Positions 46,595-57,799 of a stretch of DNA of 64,000 bases are shown here, in pieces. The translations under genes and the position numbers were made by a program. Position 1 is the stretch's first letter; every line of letters starts with the position of its first letter. The stretch is taken from assembly GCA_030063045.1 (NCBI GenBank), contig JAQSEB010000020.1, forward strand, positions 1,984,001 through 2,048,000. Direction: 5' to 3'. The DNA is from Pratylenchus scribneri (lineage: Eukaryota; Nematoda; Chromadorea; Rhabditida; Pratylenchidae). The notes beneath the pieces were generated by a model, which was given only the letters and a program-made list of their open reading frames with translations, did no database searches and was not told the origin of the DNA.

Positions 46595-47340
46595 ATAACC
46601 TTTTTTTCCTCCAAGAAAAACTTTTTTTCCGCCAAAAAAATCTTTTTTACCGCCAAGACTTTTTTTCCTCCAAAAATCACTTTTTTACCGCCAATACCTC
46701 TTTTTCCTCCAAAAATAACTTTTTTACCGCCAATGATCCCAAAACATGAAATTTTTGATTTTTTTTTTCTAAAAAATCATAAAATTATATTTAATCCAAC
46801 CCATTTCAAACGTTCAATGCTCAAAAAAATCTAAAATTTTTTATTCAAAATATGTTTTAGGGCCACTATTTAGGACTTAGACACGGGTTGAAGCATCGGA
46901 TCTAGGGACTATGGGCTAGGGTTAGGGTAGGTTAGGGTCGGAGGATGGGTCCTAGGGGCTAAGGGCTATGGTTAGGGTAGGTTAGGTTGGGAGTATGGGT
47001 CCTAAGGGTTAGGGGCTAAGGGTCGGAGCAAGAGTTCTAGGGGCTAAGAATAGAATAAGGATATCGTAAAAGGTCAGGGCTAGAATAAAGATTTTTCAAA
47101 GCTAAGATTATTTCTTATTTGGCTGAGAGAGCTTCATTCCATTTACTTTATGATTTTTAGAAAAAAAAATCAAAAATTTCATGTTTTGGGATCATTGGCG
47201 GTAAAAAAGTTATTTTTGGAGGAAAAAGAGGTATTGGCGGTAAAAAAGTGATTTTTGGAGGAAAAAAAGTCTTGGCGGTAAAAAAGATTTTTTTGGCGGA
47301 AAAAAAGTTTTTTTTGGAGGAAAAAAAATAGCATGTTTTC
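46595..47340. mobile_element. ~750-bp foldback element with accordion-like arms
   Basis: The arms 46600-46790 and 47155-47335 are inverted copies. Each arm is itself a series of short units alternating TTTTTTACCGCCAA and TTTTTTCCTCCAAAA. The centre (46850-47080) has GGGTTAGGGTAGGTTAGGG-like runs and GGGTCCTAGGGGCTA repeats. No protein is encoded. Both ends show CGCATTTCGCAT/CGCATCGCATAC-like sequence. It lies 220 bp upstream of the COX6C start. Confidence 0.82.
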
Positions 47341-47540
47341 GCATCGCATACGCCATCGGCATCCACAGATTCCAGAGTTCGCAGATCGCATACAAAATCA
47401 CAAAAATACAATCGCAATTCTTAGTATTGCGATGCAATTTGTTCTAATATCGAAGATTGTACAACCTACAATTCTGCGCAGCTAACCATTTAATTTTTAA
47501 ATTATAAAATTTATCTATTTAATTTAATTGAAATTAATCA

Positions 47541-47548
47541 TTTTTCAG
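47541..47548 (+). other. Probable trans-splice acceptor of COX6C
   Basis: TTTTTCAG lies 17 bases before the ATG at 47566 with no exon upstream, as expected for spliced-leader addition. Confidence 0.5.
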
Positions 47549-47565
47549 CAAATAAAAATTAAAAA

Positions 47566-48055
47566 ATGTCGACATCAACCGGCAAAATTCCGCGACCACC
47601 CGAGCATATGATGCGCTATATGCTTCATCATCGGGCAAAATCATATTGCTATTTTGCACTGGCTTCAAGTCTGGCATCTGGACTCGCCTACTTTTATTGC
47701 TACGTCATCCCAATCCGCAATCAATACCGCGAATACGAAAGGTTAATCACCAATCAAATTGTTAATAAATATTTATTATCTTTAGAAACTATGATCCATA
47801 CGAGGAAATGCGACGAATTTGTAGCTATCCGAAGAAATATATGGTCAGCTGTCCCGACGTTCTCTATGAGAAACTCAAAGAAAAGGTTCATTTTTTAGCA
47901 ACTGAATTAATTGATCAAATTAAAAATAAAAATGGATTAAGGGCATCACAATAGGCGAGGACCCATTTGCGCCGAAGGTGGAAGAAGTGCCATCAGGAGG
48001 TGTGAACAAGGAAATGGAGAATTCAGTTTCGGTGGAAAGCTTCGGCAGCGGATAA
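47566..48055 (+). CDS. Cytochrome c oxidase subunit 6C-like
   Basis: A small single-helix subunit of mitochondrial complex IV. Three exons (47566-47741, 47786-47885, 47942-48055) give 129 residues in one frame. The membrane segment is YFALASSLASGLAYFYCYVI. It is followed by the COX6C-type motif: RNQYREYERNYDPYEEMRRIC, comparable to [21 protein letters not shown] in mammals. The C-terminal 45 residues (ITIGEDPFAPKVEEVPSGG...) extend past the mammalian length (about 75 residues). No cleaved presequence is apparent. Confidence 0.8.
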
Positions 48056-48374
48056 ATGGCAAAAATAAAGAATTATGAGGGAATTTATTATGGACAAAGA
48101 GAGAGGATAGAGGAAGAAATATAATAGGATGATTTTTAAAAGTAAATAAATATTCCCCAATTTTGACTTGTAATCATTTATTGCTTTGGATTGGCTGGTG
48201 GAGTTGTATTGATAAAATTAGTTAATGCAAAATTTATTTATTTTATTCAGAATATTTGCTTAATTTAATTAGCAATATTTAATTCATTTTTGGAATGATA
48301 TAATTTATGGAAAAAATGACGAATTGATATGAAATTTGGGATTTATAAAGAGGATTTAACCAAATTACTAAAAG

Positions 48375-48450
48375 CGACATTTTTAACTTAGTGGGTTGAT
48401 GTTTTTTTGTAAAATTGAGTTCTCTGGTTCGAACCCACTTAGAGGCAAAT
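48375..48450 (+). repeat. tRNA-like sequence (pseudo-tRNA or SINE head)
   Basis: An A-box-like TAACTTAGTGGGTTGA and a perfect B box GGTTCGAACCC are spaced as in tRNAs, but the stems do not pair fully. It lies about 170 bp before the interspersed repeat at 48620. Confidence 0.5.
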
Positions 48451-48619
48451 ATTTTTTCCAAGCTTGGATGTCACTTTTAACCATTTTTTACACTTTACTC
48501 TGCATATCCAGGCCAAAAACATTACCTAGACTAAAAAACGTGGTACTGAATGCACTGATTTTATGCTTGAAAAATGCAAATGATGGGCAATAAATTAAAG
48601 AATGTTCTAAAATTGTAAT

Positions 48620-49075
48620 TAAAATGTTTCCGGAAGGATTGTAATTGTAATTAGAATGATTACATTCAAACAAATTTATAAAATTTATTGTTAATTTGAA
48701 TGATGTCTGAAGCATTTAGCCATGCCAAAAATTTAGGTCCAGAAAAATCTCATTTATATCAAAATACAGAGAATTTTTTGCTCTACAAAATCATATCAAA
48801 ATCATTAAAAATGGTTGGCATTGAAGGAATTTATGATTGAATAAATATTCAAAGGAAATTGCGATATCGTATCGCACTCAAAAAGAAGTGAAATGATGAT
48901 TGCCGCAGGCAAAGAAGATTTACATTCCTTTCCCTCCATTTCCAAAATACAGTATTCTCTTTTCTTCTGGCAAATATTTTTGCGAACTTCTTCCTTCAAT
49001 TTTAGCCGTTTTTGATGGATTTGGGTATCATTTTGTAGAGCAGAAAATTCTCCATCTTTTTTTAAAATTTGAATA
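48620..49075 (+). repeat. Interspersed repeat copy (forward)
   Basis: It begins with TTTCCGGAAGGATTGTAATT and contains AATGATGTCTGAAGCATTTAGCC, CGATATCGTATCGCACTC and ATGATGATTGCCGCAGGCAA. It ends near GTAGAGCAGAAAATTCTCC. The same order, inverted, is found at 55870-56335. No coding capacity. Confidence 0.8.
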
Positions 49076-49473
49076 GATTATTAGTATTAAATAATCAAAT
49101 GATTTTACACATTCCGCCACTTGACAATGACGATCGAATGGCTTCGGCGGGACTGTTCATTCCTCTTCTTATTCAAATGGTTACATAGAATTCGGATCAT
49201 TAACCATATTTAAAATGTTTAGAAAATTCTGATTAATGTTAACTTTTTTATTCTGCTTGGTGCACCTAATTTTTTTATTTTCTAGTTTTAATTAAAGACC
49301 AAATCTTCTGAACAATTTCAATTTGACAAATATTCGAAAATTTATTTTATGCATATTATATTATTAAATTGGAATAAATGAATGGGAAAATGACTTGTTT
49401 TACACCGCTTCAAATAAAATTAAAATCGCTTGGAAATTATGCCATCAATTAATCTGTTTCCTCCATAAATTGT
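49076..49473. other. Intergenic
   Basis: AT-rich, nothing recognised. Confidence 0.4.
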
Positions 49474-52209
49474 TTATTTTGCACCGCAATCGTCAATTTC
49501 AATATTGTAGCGAAGTTGTTTGGCCGAAAACCAGGAATAATAATTGTCAAATTCGATTATATCTTTTTGGGGGAAATTAAATATTATTAGCCAGAGGGGA
49601 TATTCAAATTTACATCGTCCGGTTTGCTCACAATTCAATGAACCAGAAATTGGCACTTGGGAACATTCAAGGCGAATATATCTACGAAAAATGTGAGTTT
49701 GAATTGTATTTTGTGAGGAATGAATGCGAATTACTCACGGAAAAACGCATTCCATTTCAGCTAAATTATTTGCCGTGCCAGATGGGTCGAAATAAACCGC
49801 AAAGCCAATATCCTCTTCCTCGGTCAAATATTGCCAACTGAAAATGTCCCAATATTCGTTTATTCCTTTTTCCCATATTATCCATTCTTTTTGTTCCCAT
49901 TCTTTTTTAAGCCCCTTCATTTTTATTTGGGTCATTGCGCACAAATCAATTACAAAAAAAATGAATGGGAATTTATTTCTCCGAAATCCAATCAACCCAT
50001 CTTATCTACCCTGGCTTTGATTTTGATCACCTGATCCGGGTATTTGCCTTTACTTTCAGTTCAATCAAATGTTTGTCGCCGGCATAGACCGTCTTAAAAT
50101 TGATTATAATTGTTTTTGTTTCGATTTGAAATTTCACCGTCAATTGATCATAATCCTGCATTGCGGTTGCCTGATTCACGTAATATGAATCCGGCACTGG
50201 GCCAAGTCCATATCGAATTTTGGAAGGGCATCTATGGAAATGAATTTGAGGGAATTTTGGATGGAAATTTGGCCACAAACTTTGGGTCCCCATTTTCGCA
50301 TAATTTTCCTCCCCAATGGACGGGCCAAGCATCCAAATCCTTAAAAAATGGAATAATTCATTCTTCGTCCATTTCCACAAATTTTATTGACCGACCACAT
50401 ATTCACTGAGTGCCATTTTCCAATCCTCCTCCGATGGCATTTCAATCAAATTTTGGATTGCCTCCGACAAAAATGGAGTCATCGAATTGAATGCAATTCT
50501 GGCCATTTCCGGCGCCCGAATGATCAAAATTTTGCGCAAAACGAGTGGATAATGTTCCTGAAAAAGCATAACCAATGTTGTGAAAGAGGAGGCAAATTGT
50601 TTGGAGGAATAATGGGCCGAGGAAATGTGGTCCAAATCGAAGACAAGCTGAATTCAATTTTTGAGGGGAAAAGTGCCAAAATGGGTTGGGTACCATCATT
50701 TGCTCGAATGGCCTTCCGGTGTGTTGGGCACGCCGTCGGCATAATTCGATGCCCTTTTCAATGGCAGCCAATGAAAATTTGATATAATCCAGCGATTGGA
50801 CCGAACGAAGCATTCCTTAATTAAATTAGTAAATATTCCCTCAACAATTCCCTCCAAATTTAAACATTTCGATGCATCTTTTTAGCCTAACCACCAAAAA
50901 TCCAATAAAATATATAATTGGAATGGATTGCGTGGGACCAATGGAATGCTTTTCCTTTGGACTTTTTTGCGCTTCTTTGAATCCGGCTTTCCCCTTTTCC
51001 CCGCAATTGCAATAAAATACCAGAATTCACCCAGCAGGGAAAAGCAACATTCTTTTTGGGCAATCAAAAAAGAGATAATTGGGATGGAAATAGGGAAAGG
51101 TGGAATTGATTTCATTTTACGGTATATTTTATCCATCAAATTTATTTTAAATCAATCAAATTATTGCCAAATTTATTAATTACCTTCCACATCCATATTG
51201 CCCAAAAGGGACATCAAAATTGGATTTCCCTCTCGATCGGCCAGGAATCCATAGCCACAGTATTTCTCCAAAATCTGCAATTTAATTTATAATTCCATCC
51301 AATTTCATTTCCAATTTTCCCAAAAAAACAATCAAAAAATGCTGAAAAATATTATTTTGGCTTGTTTGCGTGCAATTCCAGTTTTTCTTGGGCCTCCCCT
51401 CCCATCCAAGGGCAAAGGTCGTTCCACCGCCTTTTTCGTCCATCCAAAATCAATCATCAACAATTTATTCCCCAATTCCATTCAATTTTCGCCCAATTCA
51501 TTTCCCAAAATGGTTTTGGTTGGCCCAAAAGTGAATTGATGAATTAATTAATAAACTTGGACAAAATATATTCAATGAATGGATGAATGAACTTATTTTT
51601 GGTGATTCATCTTTTCCATTCATTTTATTATTATTGTTTAGTGAGGAAATAAACAAAGAAATATGCGAATTCCCCTTTTAGCGATAAAATCTGCCGCGGC
51701 AGTGGATCGGCCTCGTGATTTTTGGGTAAAAAGAAGAACAAAGGCGGAAAAGGTGTAATTAATGAGTTTTGGTCTTTTTTGTCTATTTTTATTGCCCACC
51801 TCCGGTGCCGTCCAATTGCCAATTTTGTCAAGGCCCCAAGCCTTTCGGAAGACTAAATCCTTTTTGATTCCCTAAAATGGTCAAAAATATTTATTTTGGA
51901 ATATTTCATTACATCGGCGGCCTCATCGAATTTTCCCTCCTTTGAGCGCAGCCATCGCAGCAAATATCCATCATTTTCCACTTCCTCTTCTTGCGAATAC
52001 TTGGCCAATTGAGGTTCCAGTATTTTTCGCAAATCTTCAATTTGGCATTGTTCCGAATCGCTGATTGGTCGACACCAATTCTGCTGGGCCAATGCCATCA
52101 TTGCCAATCTTTTTGAGGATTCCGATTTTGGCATTGATTTTGTGGCCATCGATTCCATTTGTGGTTTATTTTGCTCGGCCAAAATGCTGGCCGAATGAAT
52201 TTTTGGCAT
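49474..52209 (-). CDS. SEC14-like CRAL-TRIO plus GOLD domain protein
   Basis: A cytosolic lipid-transfer or lipid-sensing protein. ATG 52209. CRAL-TRIO N-terminal helices include LAKYSQEEEVENDGYLLRWLRSKEGKFDEAAD. The lipid-binding core has KYCGYGFLADREGNPILMSLLGNMDV, LVFDLDHISSAHY, FQEHYPLVLRKILIIRAPEM, FLSEAIQNLIE, DLDAWPVHWGGKL and ENGDPK|CPSKIRYG. The GOLD beta-sandwich follows: FSWQYLTEEEDIGFAVYF and, across an intron, GRYIIEFDNYYSWFSAKQLRY. The stop after DDCGAK is at 49474. The same CRAL-TRIO plus GOLD order is found in the nematode ctg proteins and in vertebrate SEC14L. One long intron (about 51276-51800) holds nothing recognisable. Confidence 0.9.
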
Positions 52210-53711
52210 TTTTGGTGGTCTAAAAGAGGGAATCTTTAAAAATCATCAATCCATTTTTGGGTGGCAAGAATGAATTATTTGGATATTGCCATCGGCATTA
52301 GGGCAATGTGGGCAGATGTTTACGAGGCCAAGGACAAATGAAAATGGAGAAATTGATGGGAAAAATGGATGGGCAAATGGGAATAGGGGGGGGGGGGGAT
52401 GACCGATCCCCTCCAGTGCTGCCCCTCATGGTTGCCCTTACCGATTGCATTCCCCCAACTAAAATGTGAGATCGAGTCGAGAGGATGATGAAGGCAGGCG
52501 AGAATGGCGAATGGAAGGGGCACAAATCAAATATATATAAAATGAAGAAATAATGTTTTGTTGCCCTCCACCTCCCCTCCTTTCCATTTTGTTGTAATGT
52601 GTTTTCGTCATTGGAGAAGGAAAAAAAGAAAATTAAGGGGATAAATTAATGGTTGGAGATAGTTGGATGTGACAATTTGAGAAGAAGAATGCCGTGGCAA
52701 ATTTACAAAAAATTATTTGTTGAATTGGAACAAAGAAGTGGAATTTATGGAGAAAAAAGGCGGATAAAAGCATTGGGGATTGGACCAAATCAAAAGGTGG
52801 CTGTCTCCTTCGATTCCATTTGGTCGTCCAATTCAAGGAGGAGCCGGTTGGAAAGAGGAATGAAAAAATGGATGAAAAAGGGACAAAACAATCTTCCATA
52901 AAAGGGGCCGATGGAGTGTGCCTAGGGGGATTCGCGACTGGGGGAAAATGGAATGAATGGAAAATGGTGGAGGAGAGGATAGTCATCGAAGAGGAGAATA
53001 AAAGATGGAAGAAAAAACATTTTTATTCGGAGAAGAAGAAAAAGGATGGAAGAAATCCTTTCGAAGGTCAAAAAAAGTGAATTGATCCGTTTAGAAGTTG
53101 AAAGAAAAAGTTTTTGGAAATAAATTTACAATTGATTAAGAGAACAACAACAGAAAAATGAGGCGAATTCGGCTGACAAAACGATTGCGCGATCGAATGG
53201 AAAAAGAGAGTAGGGAATGAGCTTATTTGGGGGGATTAGAATGGACGGTGGTGGGAGGAGGGATGAAGTGAGATTTGGATCTTCAAAAGATGGACATTGA
53301 ATGAGGATTGAGGGTGGGAGAGAAGTGGATTCGCCACAGCACAGCCGGAGGGGATTTGGAGGGAAGAGAGGAAGAGGGAATGAACAGAGAGGATCTACTG
53401 TGGTGGTTGGCTTATTCAATTCATCCACATTCACATTCACATTCATATTGAAATATCCATCCAAAATGTACATATCCTCCAACCGAAATATTCACGAGAG
53501 TTCCAGAATCCAGAAAGAGGGGGGCAAAGGGCAGTGGCGCCCGAAAATGATGATGGACGGATGGACGATGGATTGGATGAGGGAAGAATAAATGTGGATG
53601 AGGTCATTGGGTCAATCAATTTTAGTAATCTAGGTTTCAAACAGATTGTAGAGCGAGATTAAAAGGAAAAGCAAATCCCTCGAATATAAATGATGACTTC
53701 ATTTTAATCCA
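52210..53711. other. Intergenic region with poly-G tract and GA-rich strand
   Basis: 1.5 kb. It has a run of 13 G (52386-52398) and long purine-rich stretches on the + strand (52620-53100, 53150-53560), so open frames on either strand are likely compositional. No exon supported. Confidence 0.5.
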
Positions 53712-54014
53712 TTATTTTTTACTGATTATTTTATCAAAGATCAAAGTAACAACATTCATCAAAATTATTTTTGATATATTTCTGTGGATCAAAAATTCCT
53801 CCAAAAAACTCCATTTTCCTCTTATCATTGTTTCCCCGTTCCCTCTCCAATCCACCGTCGTTCCCCGGCTGCAAAGCATGAACCCAGCATGGACTTCATC
53901 CTCCCTAATAATTTCCGTGCTGGCCTGTACCTCACTATCTTCTGTTCGTGCCAGCCGGTACCATTCCTCATCAAATGTGGTGCTAATTGGAGGAAAACAA
54001 AACAATTGCCCCAT
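53712..54014 (-). CDS. Hypothetical small protein
   Basis: A 100-residue open frame from ATG 54014. It is acidic in the middle (DEEWYRLARTEDSEVQASTE), with two cysteines and no signal peptide. No family recognised. It lies 270 bp downstream of the Maf gene on the same strand and might be part of a longer gene. The overlapping frame 53825-54043 is less likely. Confidence 0.3.
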   Translation of the reverse strand: MGQLFCFPPISTTFDEEWYRLARTEDSEVQASTEIIREDEVHAGFMLCSRGTTVDWRGNGETMIRGKWSFLEEFLIHRNISKIILMNVVTLIFDKIISKK

Positions 54015-54280
54015 TGCTTATTTATTATTCTGATTTTTATCAAATTATCAGTTAACTTTTTTTTTGTTCAGAGCCGAGTTTTTATTAATTTATTCAATCA
54101 AAATTCAAACAAATTTAATTTATATTTGAGACAAAATGGGGGCGAATGGCACATATGTAAATGTTATTATCAGAGAAGGGAAATTGAAAATTGACAGATT
54201 CTTGGAATTTATTTGGGAATTTTAAAAATTAAATAAAATTGGTAGATTCTTTTCGCATTTTTGTTTGGAGTTTGTTGCAT

Positions 54281-55367
54281 TCAATGATGAAATTGTTGAT
54301 TGGTCCAAAAATTGTCATGGCATTCGGCAAAACTATGAGAATAAGCCGGACAATTTCGGGAAGGAATTTCCCCGTAATTTTGAATATTTTGAGTGCCAAT
54401 TGAATTTGGTGGATATCCAAAAGTTGGCTGGGAATGTTGGCCACCACAATTTGGGGAATACATTGGAAGGGTCAATGATGATGTTTCACCATTTTGTCCT
54501 CCATTCAAATTGCCAAAATCATTCGCTAAATTTTTACAATTTAATTCGAACATTTCCGTTTTTAATTTGAACTCACAATTTCGATGAGGATTTGCCTCCT
54601 TTTTTCCATCATTTTTTTCTCCTTCGCTAATTTCCAATTTTCGTTCATAATTTGCCAATAATTCGGCTTGTTTTTCCACAATTTCCCTCAATTTTGCATT
54701 CTCCTTTTCCAATTGTTGCACATTTTTCAGCCTCCTTGCCCGGCAATTCAGCGCATATCCTCGATTTTTTAATGTTCTTCGTTTTTGTTTCAATGCACAA
54801 ACAATTGATCGGTCTTGGCCCTAAAAAGGGGTGAATATTCCGCTAAAAATTGATCCGGACTGACCGCCAATTTTTGGTTTAATTCTCTCACACTTAATCG
54901 CATCAATTCCCATTCCTCCAAAAGAACACCTCCTCCACATTTTTCCAATTCGCTGGACCCAATGTGAAATTGTTCATTGACATGGCCAGCAGATTTTGAG
55001 GAGGAAACATTGGAGTCGATGGATTCGGGAGAGGAAATCAAATCAGCATTAGATTGTGGGGAGGAAATTGACCAATGAATTTTGTTGCTGGCCGAATTCT
55101 GGAGAAAATGAAAGGAAATTTATTTGAATTTAAATTGAATTGCCTCTTTCAAATGTGGACGAATTTGGCAATTTTGGCCATAGGAATGGCAAAGTTCCGG
55201 GAATGGAGCAAATGGGATTGCCGGTTGCAGGAATTCCCTCTGAAATTGGCCCACAAAAATGAATCAAAATTCTCAAATTCCATTCAATTAACCTTCAAGA
55301 ATCGTTCCTCCTCTCCTTTTCGATGTTTTTCAAAAATTTGTCCTCTGGAATCCACCGGTTCAATCAT
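54281..55367 (-). CDS. Maf-family bZIP transcription factor
   Basis: ATG 55367. The extended homology region is LMRLSVRELNQKLA|GQDRSIVCAL, followed by the Maf basic region KQKRRTLKNRGYALNCRARR with the NRGYAxxCR signature. The leucine zipper is VQQLEKENAKLREIVEKQAELLANYE. Unlike small Mafs, it has about 120 residues before the bZIP and about 70-100 after it (Asn/Ser/Pro-rich). The region before the bZIP is Ser-rich and acidic (SSPESIDSNVSSSK). The intron at 55143-55099 has a GC donor (GAG|GCAATT). An in-frame GTGAGT near 54578 could splice out part of the C-terminal region (to about 54529), so two C-terminal forms are possible. Maf proteins bind MARE sites as homodimers or with CNC/AP-1 partners. 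Confidence 0.88.
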
Positions 55368-55869
55368 TCTGTGAGGTCCAATAGGGAAATATGATGGAAT
55401 AAAAAAGAACAACGAAATAAATGACCAAAATTTAGTGGCCTTCCTTCACTTTTTATGCTTTTCCCAATTCCTCCTCTCCCTCTTCACTCCCTCATTTTTT
55501 TTCATTGCTTTGTTTTTGCAAGGAAAAAGATGATGATTATTGGAGGGGTCGTTTGGGGGTTGGAAATTTCTTTAAACTCTGATAAAAAATCAGAAAATGA
55601 AAAAAAAATTAGGTTCACCAAGGATTGGAATGTTTTTGAGTATAATAAACCAGAATTTTTGAGAAAAAAATCATTTATAATGTCTAATAAAATGAATACG
55701 AATTCTGTATAAACTATTTGAAATATAGGAAGAGGTGTGAACAAGTCCCAAATCCAGGTTCCGGATTCGACATCATGCGATCGTCATTGGTGGAATGAGT
55801 AAAAATTATTTGTTTATTTAAATTTAATAATTTATTCAAATTAAAAATTTATGGAATATTGTTTATATC
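55368..55869. other. Upstream region of the Maf gene
   Basis: No exon recognised; a short open frame (55455-55712, +) has no family similarity. Confidence 0.4.
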
Positions 55870-56335
55870 AAAAAATGGAGAATTGAAGGGAGTTATGAGT
55901 TAGCAAAAATATTCGTCATAAATGAAATAGAGATTCACCTTCTTGAGAAGAAAAGGGTATACTGTATTTTTGGAAAAGGATGGAAAGGAATGCAAATCTT
56001 TCTCACTGCCTGCGGCAATCATCATTTCACTTCTTTTCTTTTAACAAGAGTGAATGAGATACGATATCGCAGTTTCCTTTGAATATTTATTCAATCATAA
56101 ATTCCTTCAATCTCAACCATTTTTGATGATTTTGATATCATTTTGTTGAACAAAAAATTCTCTATCTATTGATATAAAAATATTCTACTTATTATTCGGA
56201 TTAAAAAACAATAAGATTTATCTTTAGCCTAATTTTTGGCATGGCTAAATGCTTCAGACATCATTCAAATTAACAATAAGTTTTAGTTTTGAACGCTATC
56301 ATTCTAATTACAATTACAATCCTTCAAACTTAAAT
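55870..56335 (-). repeat. Interspersed repeat copy (reverse)
   Basis: It reads in reverse as the copy at 48620-49075: GGATTGTAATTGTAATTAGAA end, GGCTAAATGC/GACATCATTC, ATACGATATCGCAG, TGCCTGCGGCAATCATCATT and a final TATCAAAAAATGGAGAATT. Similarity is high but not perfect. Non-coding. Confidence 0.8.
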
Positions 56336-56561
56336 GCCAATAAATATTAATGAAATGATGACCATAAAATATGGAATTTAACATTTCATGTATATTTCAT
56401 TTATTCAGTAGAAATCATTTAATTTAATTTTAAATACAAATTCAATTATAGGCGAGTATCGTCTAGCAAAAATTGAGGAGTAAAAGTCAAAAAGGCAATT
56501 TTTTTCTACCCAACATGACCGACTAAAATAGATAATTCATTCATTCATTCTTCAAATTCAT

Positions 56562-57347
56562 TTAAATTTTCTGAATTGTTGCCAAAAGTTCGTCCAAATT
56601 GGCCTCATCGCCCCATTCCTGCTCCAAATGGGCAAATAACATTTTGTCATCTTTCACCAAATAAACACCTAAATTCAAATTGGAAATTTATTTTTATTTT
56701 TGTGAATATTTTACCGCCCAGCAATCGACCCTCTCCCTCCGTGTTCCCTTCAATGCCAGCCTTTTTGGTCTTATAAAGGTTCAAATAAGTGGAAAAACGC
56801 AGAAATCCCATCCAAAGAGGCAGCCAACGTTGTTTAGGCCCAAAGAAACGTTTCTATAATTATTTTGGGAATGAATATATTTTAAAAAATAATAAAAAAG
56901 CAGCACCTCCGGATCGAAATAAATGGAATCAGCACAGCCGAGGAATGGTCGAAATTCGTTAACGCCCAATGTTTCGTGGACGACGCCAACCACCCGAACA
57001 CCCTTCTCGCCCAATTGCTTTCCAATGCTGCACAATTGGGCGGCCTCTTTTCGGCAAAAACCGCAACCGGGGCGACGAACGGCCATAAAAAGTGTGGGCG
57101 AAGATTGGAAAATTTCCTTTGCCTAAAATATTAATTTAAAAAAAGGATTAATAAATTTGAAAACCTGAATTTCTTTTCCGGCCAAAATGGCATTGGCCTC
57201 TTTGCCTGGTTCAAACAATTTGAGTCGAGCATCGGCCAAATATTCCACTGTTGGAATGAGGGCCCCAATTGTCAATCGAGTGGGCAAATTCGCATAAAAA
57301 ACTGCTCCAACCGCGACAGAACCAATGAAAGCGCCCAATCCGATCAT
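56562..57347 (-). CDS. PRXL2-type (FAM213) thioredoxin-fold redox protein
   Basis: A peroxiredoxin-like 2 protein. ATG 57347 begins with a hydrophobic anchor (IGLGAFIGSVAVGAVFYANL). The thioredoxin fold contains LFMAVRRPGCGFCRKEAAQL, with a CGFC redox site where human PRXL2A has a CxxC-type motif. The rest is collinear: VVGVVHETLGVNEFRPFLG, IYFDPE|KRFFGPKQRWLP, KKAGIEGNTEGEGRLLGG|VYLVKDDKM and LEQEWGDEANLDELL. Four exons with ~45-70 bp introns. The likely role is an antioxidant or redox regulator at a membrane. Confidence 0.9.
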
Positions 57348-57535
57348 TTTGAATTAATTGGAATTTATTTTATTTCTACAATAAAAAAATATTCAATTTT
57401 CTAATTAGAAATTTGGTAAAAAATGGGAAAAAATAAATAAATTAGATTAAAAATGGATGATTTTTATGTTGATGAATAAAAGTAAAAAGTTATAGATTGA
57501 TTTGCCTTTAGGGAAAAGTCATTCTTTTTATAAAA

Positions 57536-57799
57536 ATGACTTTGGATCCAAAAGGACCATTCAAATTCTTTCATTTGTCCCTCATTTCTTTCATATTCTT
57601 TTTTCTAGCCTCCATCCTCCAATTAATTTTATCTTTCGTGCAATGTGAGCAATTTATGCAAATTTGCATATTTTTTGAAAATGCCATCTGTGGTGTTCAA
57701 CAAAATACAATGAAAAGTTCAAAAACCAATCAAATTCAAATTTATGTCTTTGTCCGTCAATGTATAGTACAAATTTGCAAATTTGGTTGGAAGGAATAG
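57536..57799 (+). CDS. Hypothetical small hydrophobic-leader protein
   Basis: An 87-residue open frame from ATG 57536. Residues 10-35 are strongly hydrophobic (LISFIFFFLASILQLILSFV). A Cys-containing, mildly basic remainder has five cysteines. It could be a small secreted peptide; with no relative known and high AT content it could equally be chance. Confidence 0.3.
   Translation: MTLDPKGPFKFFHLSLISFIFFFLASILQLILSFVQCEQFMQICIFFENAICGVQQNTMKSSKTNQIQIYVFVRQCIVQICKFGWKE

Noticed and set aside
46920..47000. Telomere or internal telomere array
   Set aside because: Only a few imperfect GGGTTAGGG-like units mixed with other repeats; genes continue on both sides.
47157..47437. Phe/Lys-rich proteins in the arms of the foldback element
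   Set aside because: Frames arise from T-tract repeat units and appear on both arms in opposite directions.
51339..51547. Small gene inside the long SEC14-GOLD intron
   Set aside because: Two overlapping short frames without signal or domain; not distinguishable from chance.
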